Source: an uncultured Clostridia bacterium (GTDB taxonomy: Bacteria; Bacillota; Clostridia; Oscillospirales; Oscillospiraceae). From it: 35,964 nt of DNA. Positions 1-8,273 of this stretch are shown here, one piece after another. The notes under the pieces are model-generated. The model worked only from the letters and a program-made list of their open reading frames with translations. It did no database searches and had not been told where the DNA came from. The stretch covers positions 1 to 35,964 of the forward strand of contig CAMFFO010000008.1 in the NCBI GenBank assembly GCA_945949735.1, written 5' to 3'. Numbering within the stretch: position 1 is the first letter of the stretch; each line of letters opens with the position of its first letter. The translations under genes and the position numbers were made by a program.

Positions 1-190
<190 letters not shown>

Positions 191-225
191 TTATACCGGG
201 CATATCGATAAGCCCGTACGGATTC

Positions 226-254
226 ATTATACATGATTGGGGGTTTCTTGTAAA
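226..254 (-). promoter_or_regulatory. Sigma-A-type promoter for gap
   Basis: On the minus strand a TTTACA -35 hexamer (249-254) is separated by 17 bases from a perfect TATAAT -10 hexamer (226-231). It lies about 85 bases upstream of the gap start codon. The 311-base gap between the MFS gene and gap holds this promoter plus a degenerate palindromic repeat at 356-446. Confidence 0.75.
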
Positions 255-355
255 CTGTGAAAAGTGTCAAAAACATCGCACCAGAATGTGAAATTCCGTA
301 CAAAATGTGCACTGTAATGCAGCGGACAGTTCAGGGGGATCCTGCACGCAGTCCT

Positions 356-446
356 GTGCGGGCGGATATCATCCGCCCGCACCGTCTCCGTGACTGAGCA
401 GTTTCGATACCGGAGCGCTGCGGACGGCTGATAGCCGCCCCTACAG
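356..446. repeat. Degenerate core-A palindromic element lacking shared ends
   Basis: Two small palindromes, around 359-380 (GGGCGGATATCATCCGCCC) and 421-440 (GGACGGCTGATAGCCGCCC), are arranged in inverted orientation around a short spacer, followed by CCTACAG. This is the core-A pattern of the other elements, but the ATTGGTGTTT ends are missing. It sits just downstream of the minus-strand MFS gene, where the hairpins could help end or stabilise that transcript. Confidence 0.7.
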
Positions 447-452
447 GACGCA

Positions 453-1742
453 TTAAGCTGTCCGGGCTTTGTTCAGCTTATCGGCCTTGCAGAACACGAG
501 GAAACCCAGGAGGAAGATGATGACCAGGGTACCCACGGCCAGGCTCTCGTTCTGAAGCTCCAGACCGAACACATTCAGCGTCATTCCGGCGGTGAACTGG
601 CTGACCACTGCCACCAGCGTCGTGCCCAGGAAAGAGGCGCCCTTTCCGCAGATGTCCATGAGCCCATAGTATTCGCCGCTGCGCTCGGCGGGGATGATCT
701 TGCCCAGGTAAGACCGGCTCAGCGCCTGGATTCCGCCCTGGAACATACCCACCAGCACCGCCAGCAGCCAGAACTGCCACAGACTCATCAGGAACACGGC
801 GAAGAGGGTGATGCCGGTGTAGGCCAGGATGCAGACCTTGATGAGAAGGCCGGTGTCATATTTGACGGAGAGTCTGCCGAAGATGATGGCGCAGGGGAAG
901 GCCACGATCTGGGTCAGCAGCAGCGCCAGCAGCAGCCCCGTGGAGTCCAGGCCCAGAGCGGTGCCGTAGGCCGTGGCCATGTCGATGATGGTGTACACGC
1001 CGTCGATGAAGAAGAAAAAGCTCAGCAGGTAGATGAAGATGTGCTTCTGCTGCCGGACCTCCCGGAAGGTGCGCTCAAGCTGCCGGAAGGTCTCCGCCAC
1101 CGGGTGGGCGGTGGCCTCCACATAGGCGGTCTGCTTATACCGGCGCAGCAGCGGGACGGTGCAGCCCACCCACCACACGGTGGTGATGAGGAAGGAGGCG
1201 ATCATGGCGGCGCCCTGGGTCAGGCCGAAGCTGTCATGCAGCAGCACCAGCACCAGGCAGAGCACGAAGGGGATCACGCTGCCGATGTAGCCGAAGGCGT
1301 AGCCCAGGCTGGACACCCGATCCATCCGCTCCGGGGTGGCCACCTCGGGGAGCATGGCGTCGTAGAACACGTTGGCGGAGTTGTAGCCCACCCTGGCAAT
1401 GACGAAAATCACCAGGAAGCTGAGCCAGGACCAGGCCGCGCCCAGGGCGGCGCAGCCCAAGGCGCCCAGCATCATGGCAAGCAGGAAGATGGGCTTCTTA
1501 AACCCCTTCTGATCCGCCAGAGTGCCGCAGATGGGCCCGATGAAGGCCACAAGCAGGGTGGCCGCGGAGCCGGCGTAGCCCCAGTAGGCCAGATACCTGG
1601 ATTCGTCCAGCCCGGCGGCGGAGGACAGGGCGTTGAAGTAAATGGGGATCAGGGTGGTCACCAGCAGGATAAAGGCGGAGTTGCCGATATCATACAGGAT
1701 CCAGCTTTTTTCCAGGGGGGTCAGCTTCATTTTCTCTTTCAT
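453..1742 (-). CDS. MFS transporter, UMF1/Atg22-like
   Basis: A 429-residue polytopic membrane protein. The N-terminal motif EKSWILYDIGNSAF is characteristic of the UMF1 / Atg22-like branch of the major facilitator superfamily (the family 'YDxxNSAF' signature). About a dozen hydrophobic segments are visible, with the charged loop GTLADQKGFKKP after the second or third helix acting as the MFS loop 2-3 motif. The start at 1742 was chosen over a longer reading frame beginning at 1835 because GGAGG lies 8 bases upstream, and because the extra 31 residues are cysteine-rich and unlike the family. Substrates of bacterial UMF1 proteins are mostly unknown. It is separated from its neighbours by repeats and probably transcribed alone. 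Confidence 0.85.
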   Translation of the reverse strand: MKEKMKLTPLEKSWILYDIGNSAFILLVTTLIPIYFNALSSAAGLDESRYLAYWGYAGSAATLLVAFIGPICGTLADQKGFKKPIFLLAMMLGALGCAALGAAWSWLSFLVIFVIARVGYNSANVFYDAMLPEVATPERMDRVSSLGYAFGYIGSVIPFVLCLVLVLLHDSFGLTQGAAMIASFLITTVWWVGCTVPLLRRYKQTAYVEATAHPVAETFRQLERTFREVRQQKHIFIYLLSFFFFIDGVYTIIDMATAYGTALGLDSTGLLLALLLTQIVAFPCAIIFGRLSVKYDTGLLIKVCILAYTGITLFAVFLMSLWQFWLLAVLVGMFQGGIQALSRSYLGKIIPAERSGEYYGLMDICGKGASFLGTTLVAVVSQFTAGMTLNVFGLELQNESLAVGTLVIIFLLGFLVFCKADKLNKARTA

Positions 1743-1844
1743 ACAGAGTGCCTCCTTATGGATGGGTGGAAATCCGCAAACGCAGCAGCGCGGAAAACAG
1801 ATGAATAGAATTGACAAAGCGCGTATCGGTTTCACTCAGCTTTC

Positions 1845-2085
1845 CCGACAAATTGGTGTTTGTCGAATACTTGCTGTCATTGCGAGCCAGTGCGCACACT
1901 GGCGTGGCAATCCCCCGGTTGAAAGGAACCAGGTAACGACTACCGCCAAAAATCGCAGAAGTTCCCATTTTTGGGTGCTTTTCGGTACATTTCCCCACTA
2001 ACCGGGGGATTGCCACACCAGTCTGCGGACTGGTTCGCAATGACAGGTAGTTTTACAACGCTCCCTTTCAAACACCAATTCGTCA
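1845..2085. repeat. Palindromic element, core B, with shared inverted ends
   Basis: The left end CGACAAATTGGTGTTTGTCG and right end AAACACCAATTCGTCAG are inverted copies. Inside them lies the core-B palindrome: CTGTCATTGCGAGCCAGTGC at about 1876 and its inverse CTGCGGACTGGTTCGCAATG at about 2022, each holding a CCAGT..ACTGG hairpin, around an asymmetric centre with GGAACCAGGTAACGA. Similarity between the flanks continues outside the ends (ATCGG..TTT then CAGCT on both sides). The element fills the gap between the MFS and phospholipase-like genes. No coding potential is evident. Confidence 0.9.
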
Positions 2086-2124
2086 GTCAGCTGCGAAAAG
2101 CCGATGTGCACAATTGCCAATCCC

Positions 2125-2910
2125 TCAGCCCATGATGGGCGCGAAGTCCGCTCCCAGGGGGGTGCCCCGGTACAGGTGATCCTCCAGCTGCCGGGCCAGG
2201 GAGGGGAAGCGGTTCAGGGCCTCTTGGTACAGCGCCAGCAGGGGCTGGTCGTATGCCGCGGCCCGGGGGTCGGGCTGCCGGGGCATGAACTGGTGCCGGA
2301 CGGTTTCTCCCAGCCGGGGAACGGCCCACTCCAGAATGCTTCGGGAGAAAAGCCCGTTTGCACTGAGGGTTTTGGTGACCCAGGTCATATTGCGCATACA
2401 CCTTCCCATCTGGGCCCTGGTGAGAGGGGGGAAGAACCGGGCCATGATCTCCAGCTCCTCCGGCCCCAGCCGAAGGTGTGCTCCCAGATCCCGGGTATGG
2501 GGCAGGGGCTCTCCGTCCAGGGCAAGCAGGAACCGGTCAAACTCGGTTTCCAGCTGAGAATGGGGGCACGTTCCTACGCTGTCCAGCTCCACGATGTAGG
2601 GATGGCATTGGGAATCCAGGGCGTAGTGGGTCAGCAGTCCAAAGAGGTAGGCGGTTTCCCGGGGGTCCTCCGGATGGCGCAGCCGGGCGCAGAAGCCGTC
2701 AAACAGCGCGTCTCCGGGAATGTGGTGGAAGCGGCTGGCCAGTTCATGCACCTGGTCGCTCCGGGAAATGTTGTGAAAAAACAAGGGGTCGGGGCCGTGG
2801 AGCCCCGCGTCGTAAAGCTGGGGATGGGCCCTGGCGATTTTCTGAATCGCCGGGGGCAGCACGGACAGCATCTGCTGTCCGAAGCGGTAATGGGCGTAAG
2901 CAGCGGGCAT
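2125..2910 (-). CDS. Zinc-dependent phospholipase C-like protein
   Basis: A 261-residue protein resembling the zinc-dependent phospholipase C / nuclease P1-like fold. Visible candidate metal ligands are His7, His38 with Asp41 in HGPDPLFF, and the helix HYALDSQCHPY with His95, Asp99 and His103. No signal peptide is present, so it may act in the cytosol or at the membrane interior, as many clostridial members of this family appear to. The substrate is unknown. The start at 2910 leaves the mature-like PAAYAHYRFG at the N-terminus, where the first histidine of the family usually lies. It is flanked on both sides by palindromic elements and is probably monocistronic. Confidence 0.8.
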   Translation of the reverse strand: MPAAYAHYRFGQQMLSVLPPAIQKIARAHPQLYDAGLHGPDPLFFHNISRSDQVHELASRFHHIPGDALFDGFCARLRHPEDPRETAYLFGLLTHYALDSQCHPYIVELDSVGTCPHSQLETEFDRFLLALDGEPLPHTRDLGAHLRLGPEELEIMARFFPPLTRAQMGRCMRNMTWVTKTLSANGLFSRSILEWAVPRLGETVRHQFMPRQPDPRAAAYDQPLLALYQEALNRFPSLARQLEDHLYRGTPLGADFAPIMG

Positions 2911-2978
2911 AGGGTAACCTCACAAAAAAGGGAAATTGAGCGGACAGCTGATGTGCTTACCGGCTTTTCTCAACAGCC

Positions 2979-3162
2979 CGACAAATTGGTGTTTAGCGAT
3001 TCGTTATCGTAGGGGCGGATATTATCCGCCCGCACCCTTACCGCATGGATAGCACGCACATTCACCGGAAATGCTCAAAACCCGGAACGTTTCGGGCGGA
3101 TAATATCCGCCCCTACGGTAGCAACGTAAGGTGCTTGAAAACTGTAAACACCAATTTATCGT
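2979..3162. repeat. Palindromic element, core A, with shared inverted ends
   Basis: The left end is CCGACAAATTGGTGTTTAGC and the right end is GTAAACACCAATTTATCG. The core reads GTAGGGGCGGATATTATCCG at the left, and the right side carries the inverse CGGGCGGATAATATCCGCCC followed by CTACGG. The middle contains GCACGCACATTCACCGGAAA, almost identical to the copy at 33803-33987. It lies between the phospholipase-like gene and the 3' end of the aminotransferase gene, both on the minus strand. Confidence 0.9.
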
Positions 3163-3173
3163 GCCGGTGGGAT

Positions 3174-4373
3174 TCATTCGGCGTTGAATACGTACTTGTC
3201 CATCCGGCGGAAGGCTTCCTCCACGCGGCTTAGGGGGAGGGCCAGGTTCATGCGCAGGTGGCAGGGGCCAAAGAACTTCCGGCCGTCCTGGACGGCGACC
3301 CCCACGGCGTAGCAGGCGCAGAGCACATCGTCGATGGTTTTTCCGTGGGCGCGGCACCAGCCGGTGCAGTCCACGAACAGCATATAGGTGCCCTGGGGGC
3401 GGCTCACCGTGACCCCGGGGAAATGATCCCGGATGAAGCCTGCGGCAAAGTCCACGTTGGCGGTGAGCACCTGCCGGAGCTCCTCCAGCCAGCTTTCGCC
3501 CTCGCCGCTGAAGCCGCCGATGAGGGCGTACATACTCAGCACGTTCATGGAATTGTAGTGGCTGAGAGAGGCTTCCTTCTCCATCCTGTCCCGGAGCCAG
3601 TCGTTGTACACGATGCTGTAGCTTCCCACCAGGCCCGCCAGGTTGAAGGTTTTGCTGGGGGCGTACATGGCTACGGTGCGGTTTCTCGCGTCCTCGCTGA
3701 CGGACTGGGTGGGGATGTGGCGGAAGCCCTCCAGGGTCAGATCGGACCAGATCTCGTCGGAAATCACATACACATCGTATTTTTGGAAGAGCTCCATGGC
3801 CCTCTCCAGCTCCCAGCGCTCCCAGACCCGGCCGCAGGGGTTGTGGGGGGAGCAGAGGATAGCGGTGTGGATCTTTTCCTCACGAAGCTTTCGCTCCATA
3901 TCGTCGTAGTCCATACGCCAGACGCCTTCTTCATCCGGCACCAGGGGGCTGTGAACCAGCTCGTAGCCGTTGTTCCCCAGAGCGCCGGTGAAGCCCACAT
4001 AGGTGGGGGAATGCACCAGAATCTTGTCCCCCCGGGAGCAGAGCACGTTTGCCGCGCTGACCACGCCGCCCAGCACGCCGTTGGCGTAGCCGATGTGCTT
4101 CGGCTCCAGGCCGGAAACGCCGTTTCGTTCCCGCTGCCAGCGGATAATGGCATCGTAGTATTCCTGCCGGGGGGAGAAGTAGCCGTAGGCGGGATGCTCC
4201 GCCCGGGAGATGATGGCCCGGGGAATGGAGGGCGCCGTGGGGAAGTTCATGTCCGCGATCCACATGGGGATCACGTCAAAGCCCTCCCGGAGCAGTCCCG
4301 CGCAGGGGGCCGCGTCCACGGCAATGGCATCCAGACCATGGCGGTCCATAATGGTGGAAAAATCGTATTGCAT
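3174..4373 (-). CDS. MalY/PatB-type PLP-dependent aminotransferase (C-S lyase-like)
   Basis: A 399-residue fold-type I PLP enzyme. The N-terminal WIADMNFPTAPSI matches the MalY/PatB cystathionine beta-lyase subfamily (usual pattern PMWVADMDF). SPHNPCGRVW is the aminotransferase asparagine motif, SDEIWSDL carries the PLP-ring aspartate, and APSKTFNLAG carries the Schiff-base lysine, Lys241. Full length fits the family. Members act as cytosolic C-S lyases or transaminases of sulfur amino acids; the exact substrate cannot be read from the sequence. The start at 4373 has an AGGAG-like site just upstream, and a good promoter lies at 4406-4434. The stop codon falls 12 bases from a palindromic element. 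Confidence 0.88.
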   Translation of the reverse strand: MQYDFSTIMDRHGLDAIAVDAAPCAGLLREGFDVIPMWIADMNFPTAPSIPRAIISRAEHPAYGYFSPRQEYYDAIIRWQRERNGVSGLEPKHIGYANGVLGGVVSAANVLCSRGDKILVHSPTYVGFTGALGNNGYELVHSPLVPDEEGVWRMDYDDMERKLREEKIHTAILCSPHNPCGRVWERWELERAMELFQKYDVYVISDEIWSDLTLEGFRHIPTQSVSEDARNRTVAMYAPSKTFNLAGLVGSYSIVYNDWLRDRMEKEASLSHYNSMNVLSMYALIGGFSGEGESWLEELRQVLTANVDFAAGFIRDHFPGVTVSRPQGTYMLFVDCTGWCRAHGKTIDDVLCACYAVGVAVQDGRKFFGPCHLRMNLALPLSRVEEAFRRMDKYVFNAE

Positions 4374-4405
4374 GAAAGAGCTCCTTTATCTGTATCATAT
4401 GATCC

Positions 4406-4434
4406 ATTATAATTTTGTCCCCGGAAAAAAGCAA
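4406..4434 (-). promoter_or_regulatory. Promoter for the aminotransferase gene
   Basis: On the minus strand TTGCTT (4429-4434), a 17-base spacer and a perfect TATAAT (4406-4411) lie about 33 bases from the start codon. It points away from the promoter of the next gene at 4498-4526, so the two form a compact divergent promoter region. Confidence 0.7.
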
Positions 4435-4497
4435 TAGGGGACCGGCGCAAAACCGCCCCTTCCCCCAAAGATTTTCCGCGCCGCCCAGGGTTTGGCG

Positions 4498-4526
4498 TTG
4501 ACAGGCGGTTGGAAGCAGCATATAAT
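4498..4526 (+). promoter_or_regulatory. Consensus promoter for the pseudokinase gene
   Basis: TTGACA (4498-4503), a 17-base spacer and TATAAT (4521-4526) form a perfect sigma-A consensus. The gene starts at 4800, so the transcript would carry an untranslated leader of about 265 bases that contains the whole core-D palindromic element. Confidence 0.85.
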
Positions 4527-4553
4527 TGGAAATGGAAAGCAAAGGAGTGCGAG

Positions 4554-4752
4554 CGATAAATTGGTGTTTGTCGATTTCCGAACACGTTACGTTTTTGCTG
4601 TAGGGGAGGCATTGATGCCTCCCGCGAACGCGGTACGTTTTCGCCTAACGGTGCGAAAAATCGGGACGTTTCACCGCCGGGAGGCATGAATGCCTCCCCT
4701 ACAGTGTTTTTTGCAACGTTCCCAAAACAGCCCCAAAAACACCAATTTATCT
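4554..4752. repeat. Palindromic element, core D, with shared inverted ends
   Basis: The left end is CGATAAATTGGTGTTTGTCG and the right end is AAAACACCAATTTATC. The core has GTAGGGGAGGCATTGATGCC at the left and its inverse GGGAGGCATGAATGCCTCCC at the right, around a centre containing CGGTACGTTTTCGCCTAACG. The bases between the end and the core (GATTTCCGAACACGTTACG) are the same as in core-A elements. Cores A and D are therefore related variants differing in the hairpin module. It lies inside the transcribed leader of the pseudokinase gene. Confidence 0.9.
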
Positions 4753-4799
4753 TTCTGTTTCCCCGGCGGGGGGTTCGCTCAGAAATAAGGAGGGGTATT

Positions 4800-6524
4800 A
4801 TGGAGCAAAGACGATGCTATGGGTGCATGGAATTTACCGACCAGCCGGTATGCCCTCACTGCGGCTGGCGCGCGGAGCAGAACAATGAAAGCAGCCAGCT
4901 TCCGGTGGGCGTCTGCCTGGCGGGCAGGTACCTGGTGGGCAGGGTTCTGCGGCAGACCGCCTCGGGAATTCTGTACCTGGGCCTGGATCAGGCCCGTGAG
5001 GAGACGGTGAATCTGCTGGAATACTACCCCGCGCAGGACGGGAGGAGAAACGGAAATCTGGTGGAGCCCGCCGGGGAGGACACCGCCCGCCGCTTTGCCG
5101 AGGGCAAGGAACAGTTTCTTCGAATCAGCCAAACGCTTGCCGGGGACCAGGAGCTGGCGGAGGTCAGCGGAGTCCGGGAGGGCTTCGGGGAAAACGGCAC
5201 CGCCTACCGGGTGGAGAAGCAGCCGCGGGGCACCACGCTGGAGCGGTATGTCCGGCTGCGGGGCGGTTTCTTAAGCGCGGAGGAAACCTTCCGGATCCTG
5301 CGGCCCGTTCTCCGGGCAGTGGCAGCTGCCCACCGGGCGGGCGCGGCCCACGGCGGCATCCGCATGGACGCCATCGTCCTGGATCCCATGGGCGGCGCCC
5401 GGCTGCAGGGCTTTGGGGAGAATCCCGCAGCCACCGCGCAGCAGGATGTGCTCGATCTTTGCCGGGTGATCCTGGGCTGCCTGATAGAGGGAGGCGAGAA
5501 CCTGTCCGCCTGTCCGGATCAGCTTCCGGGCCTGACAGCGCGCCAGTCCGGCGCTTTGAAAATGGGCATGGCTGCTCCCCGGGAACGGTTCGTCTCCGCC
5601 GGAGCCCTCTGCGCTGCCCTGCTGGACGCCGGACAGCAGACTCCCGGACAGGAGAACACAGGCGCAGATGTCGTATCTCCTCCGCCCCGACAGAAGAAGT
5701 CCCGGAGGAAGCTCTGGATCTGGATCGCGGCAGCCGTGGGCGTCCTGGCGCTCACGTTCCTGGCGCTGCTGGCCTTTGGCGTACACATCTGGACGGACGC
5801 GGACTGTACGCGCCCAAGCACCTGCGTGATCTGCGGGAAAACCCGGGGCGCGGCCCTGGGCCACGATTGGCAGCAAGCTGACTGCCTGACCCCCCGCACC
5901 TGCAGCCGCTGCGGGGAAACCCAGGGTACGGCCCTGGGCCACGCCTGGCAGGAGGCTACCTGTCTGAGCCCCAGAACCTGTGACCGCTGCGGGGAAACCC
6001 AGGGCTCCGCGGTGGGCCATAGCTGGGAGGAGGCCACTTGCACCGACCCCCAGACCTGCATATACTGCGGTCAGACTCAGGGAACGGCCCTGGGCCATGA
6101 TTGGACGGAGGCCACCTACACCGCGCCCAGCACCTGCAGGCGCTGCGGTCAGACCCGGGGAAGCGTCCGGGGCTACCATGAGAGCATCTCCGGAACCTAT
6201 GAGCGGTTCTATTCCGCCAAGGTCAACGGCTGGTGCCTGAAGCTGGATGAGCCCGTCTCCGGCTGCCGGAGGTTTACTCTGGTGGTGGAGGTCAGCAATA
6301 TCTCCTACGGCAGTCCCACGGGCAGATGGAAGGGCTTCTACCGGAATACCCGGGGAGACTGGATCGACCTGGGCAACTTCGACATGACGGGAACCAGCGG
6401 CTCCGTCACATTTACCTTCGATGAGCCTGTGGATATTGATTCGGTGACCGCGGTATACGACGGAGGCGGCAGCTTCTCCTACAATGTGGGCTTCGCCATG
6501 ACGGATGTCTACGCGGCGGATTGA
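4800..6524 (+). CDS. Zinc-ribbon pseudokinase membrane protein with five CxxC repeats
   Basis: A 574-residue multidomain protein. Residues 6-21 form a zinc ribbon (C6-x2-C9 and C18-x2-C21). Residues about 36-290 resemble a Ser/Thr kinase domain, but the catalytic residues are gone: the usual VAIKEYYP reads VNLLEYYP, the HRD loop reads HGGIRMDAIVLD, and DFG reads GFG. A basic stretch (KKSRRK) and one membrane helix (about 304-327) follow. Five 26-residue repeats of the pattern CxxCGxTxGxALGHxW lie at about 334-457; the last is degenerate (first Cys to Tyr, His to Tyr). The C-terminal domain of about 115 residues looks beta-rich. The repeats are expected outside the cell. The start at 4800 follows AGGAGG; a longer frame from 4686 would run through the repeat element. 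Function is unknown; a membrane sensor or scaffold is inferred. Confidence 0.85.
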   Translation: MEQRRCYGCMEFTDQPVCPHCGWRAEQNNESSQLPVGVCLAGRYLVGRVLRQTASGILYLGLDQAREETVNLLEYYPAQDGRRNGNLVEPAGEDTARRFAEGKEQFLRISQTLAGDQELAEVSGVREGFGENGTAYRVEKQPRGTTLERYVRLRGGFLSAEETFRILRPVLRAVAAAHRAGAAHGGIRMDAIVLDPMGGARLQGFGENPAATAQQDVLDLCRVILGCLIEGGENLSACPDQLPGLTARQSGALKMGMAAPRERFVSAGALCAALLDAGQQTPGQENTGADVVSPPPRQKKSRRKLWIWIAAAVGVLALTFLALLAFGVHIWTDADCTRPSTCVICGKTRGAALGHDWQQADCLTPRTCSRCGETQGTALGHAWQEATCLSPRTCDRCGETQGSAVGHSWEEATCTDPQTCIYCGQTQGTALGHDWTEATYTAPSTCRRCGQTRGSVRGYHESISGTYERFYSAKVNGWCLKLDEPVSGCRRFTLVVEVSNISYGSPTGRWKGFYRNTRGDWIDLGNFDMTGTSGSVTFTFDEPVDIDSVTAVYDGGGSFSYNVGFAMTDVYAAD

Positions 6525-6536
6525 TCAACTGATACA

Positions 6537-6568
6537 AAACCCGGAGCGCCTGTGCGCTCCGGGTTTTT
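6537..6568 (+). terminator. Intrinsic terminator after the pseudokinase gene
   Basis: A perfect 13-base-pair stem, AAACCCGGAGCGC paired with GCGCTCCGGGTTT, with a four-base loop, runs directly into a T tract. It begins 13 bases after the stop codon and makes this gene a single transcription unit. Confidence 0.92.
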
Positions 6569-6593
6569 CACGCGGGTACCCCCGGCGGAAGGA

Positions 6594-6773
6594 GAAATTG
6601 GTGTTTGTCGAGTTCCTACCGTAGGGGTGGCTATTAGCCGCCCGCAGCCTTCGTCAACAAAAGCACCCCATTCTATCGATAACACGCAATAAGCGGAACA
6701 TTTCGGGCGGATAATATCCGCCCCTACGGTAGCGGCGTAACGTGTTCGGAAATCGACAAACACCAATTCGTCA
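6594..6773. repeat. Palindromic element, core A, with mixed hairpin variants
   Basis: The ends are AGAAATTGGTGTTTGTCG and CGACAAACACCAATTCGTC. The left hairpin is of the GGCTATTAGCC type and the right of the GGATAATATCC type, so one copy carries both covarying versions. It lies between two convergent genes, the pseudokinase (plus) and phoU (minus). Confidence 0.9.
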
Positions 6774-6797
6774 GCCTGCTGGGGAAACCCGGCAGGC
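6772..6797 (-). terminator. Possible end hairpin of the pst-phoU operon
   Basis: Directly after the phoU stop codon, the minus strand reads AGCCTGC, a 12-base loop and GCAGGCT. There is no proper T tract after it, so termination is uncertain. The hairpin also abuts the right end of the core-A element, like the small hairpins flanking other copies. Confidence 0.35.
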
Positions 6798-7448
6798 TTA
6801 TTCGTTGGTCTCCGGGTGGACGCCGGTGACGGAGAAGATGACCCACTCGGCAATGTTGGTGGCGTGGTCGCCGATGCGCTCGAAATACTTGGCGACCATC
6901 AGCAGATCCAGAGCGTATTCTCCCTCCCCGGGGTTCCTGGCGATAAAGTCCAGAATGTCGCACTTGATCTGGTTGAAGTAATCATCCACCACATCGTCGT
7001 AGTCCGTGACGGCGGTGGCCAGAACCTGATCCTGCCGGACGAAGGCGTTTACGGCCTCGGCGACCATATACCGGGCGGCCTTTGCCATTTCACGGATTTT
7101 CAGATAGTTTTCTCCGGAGCCCTGCTTCATTTTGGGAACCAGATCCACAATGTCCTCCGCCTGGTCGCCGATACGCTCCATATCGGTGATCATCTTCATG
7201 GCGGCGCTGATTTTCCGCAGATCTCCTGCCACCGGCTGCTGACGCAGCAGCAGCTTCAGGCAGACGGCCTCGATGGTGCGCTCACTTTCGTCGATGGAGG
7301 CTCCCACCTGGGCCGTTTTCTCCTCCAGCTCCCGGCTGCAGTCCGTCAGGGCATCGGAGGCGAGGCCAATGATCTGCTCACAGGCATCGCCCATCTGAAT
7401 CAGCTCCTGGTGGAGATTATTTAACTGTTCCTGATAGATATCCCGCAT
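6798..7448 (-). CDS. phoU: Phosphate-specific transport system accessory protein PhoU
   Basis: A 216-217-residue, largely helical protein with two PhoU repeats. Recognisable motifs are MITDMERIGDQAEDI in the first repeat and YFERIGDHATNIAEW in the second; these acidic E-x-R-x-G-D clusters bind metal in the family. PhoU negatively links the Pst transporter to the PhoR/PhoB two-component system. It is the last gene of the operon, 10 bases after pstB. Two adjacent ATGs exist at 7451 and 7448; the second sits a better 7 bases from AGGAGG and is preferred here. Confidence 0.95.
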   Translation of the reverse strand: MRDIYQEQLNNLHQELIQMGDACEQIIGLASDALTDCSRELEEKTAQVGASIDESERTIEAVCLKLLLRQQPVAGDLRKISAAMKMITDMERIGDQAEDIVDLVPKMKQGSGENYLKIREMAKAARYMVAEAVNAFVRQDQVLATAVTDYDDVVDDYFNQIKCDILDFIARNPGEGEYALDLLMVAKYFERIGDHATNIAEWVIFSVTGVHPETNE

Positions 7449-7461
7449 CATACTTCCTCCT

Positions 7462-8214
7462 TTAACCGAATCTTCCGGTAATGTAATCCTCGGTGCGCTT
7501 GTCCCGGGGCTTGGAGAACATCTCCTCGGTGCTGCCGTACTCCACCAGATCCCCCAGCAGGAAGAAAGCGGTCTGGTCGGAGATCCGGACGGCCTGCTGC
7601 ATATTGTGGGTGACGATGACGATGGTGTACTTTTCCTTCAGCTCCATGGCCAGATCCTCGATCCGGGAGGTGGAGATGGGGTCCAGGGCGGAGGTGGGCT
7701 CGTCCATCAGCAGTACCTCCGGCTCCACGGCCAACGCCCGGGCGATGCACAGCCGCTGCTGCTGACCGCCGGACATACCCAGGGCATTCTTTTTTAAGCG
7801 ATCCTTTACCTCATCCCAGATGGCGGCGTCCCGGAGGGCTTTCTCCACAATTTCGTCCAGCTGCGTTTTGTTTCGGATTCCGTGGGTTCGGGGGCCGTAG
7901 GCGATGTTGTCGTAGATGCTCATGGGGAAGGGGTTGGGCTTCTGGAACACCATGCCCACCTCCTTGCGAAGATTGTTGACCTCCGCCTGGAAGATGTCCG
8001 TGCCGTGGTAGAGCACCTCCCCGGTGATCCTTACGCTGGGGATCAGGTCGTTCATCCGGTTCAGGGTTTTGAGGAACGTGGACTTGCCGCAGCCGGAGGG
8101 GCCGATGAGGGCGGTGATGGATTTTTCGGGGATGTCGATGCTGATATTTTTCAGCGCCTGGGCCTGACCGTACCACAGGTTCAGACCCTTGACGGTAATA
8201 ATCGGTTCGTTCAA
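7462..8214 (-). CDS. pstB: Phosphate ABC transporter ATP-binding protein PstB
   Basis: A 250-residue ABC ATPase that powers phosphate uptake through PstCA. It has Walker [10 protein letters not shown], the Q-loop in [18 protein letters not shown] (a PstB-specific stretch), the signature MSGGQQQRL, Walker [14 protein letters not shown] and the H-loop histidine in IVTHNMQQA. Length and motifs are standard. It is separated from pstA by 429 bases of palindromic repeats, which is unusual for a pst operon, but remains in the same orientation with no separate promoter that I could identify. Confidence 0.97.
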   Translation of the reverse strand: MNEPIITVKGLNLWYGQAQALKNISIDIPEKSITALIGPSGCGKSTFLKTLNRMNDLIPSVRITGEVLYHGTDIFQAEVNNLRKEVGMVFQKPNPFPMSIYDNIAYGPRTHGIRNKTQLDEIVEKALRDAAIWDEVKDRLKKNALGMSGGQQQRLCIARALAVEPEVLLMDEPTSALDPISTSRIEDLAMELKEKYTIVIVTHNMQQAVRISDQTAFFLLGDLVEYGSTEEMFSKPRDKRTEDYITGRFG

Positions 8215-8273
8215 GGAAATGTGCTCCTTTCTTGGATATTCCGGAGGGAAGATATATGGCGCTTTCGCTTACG

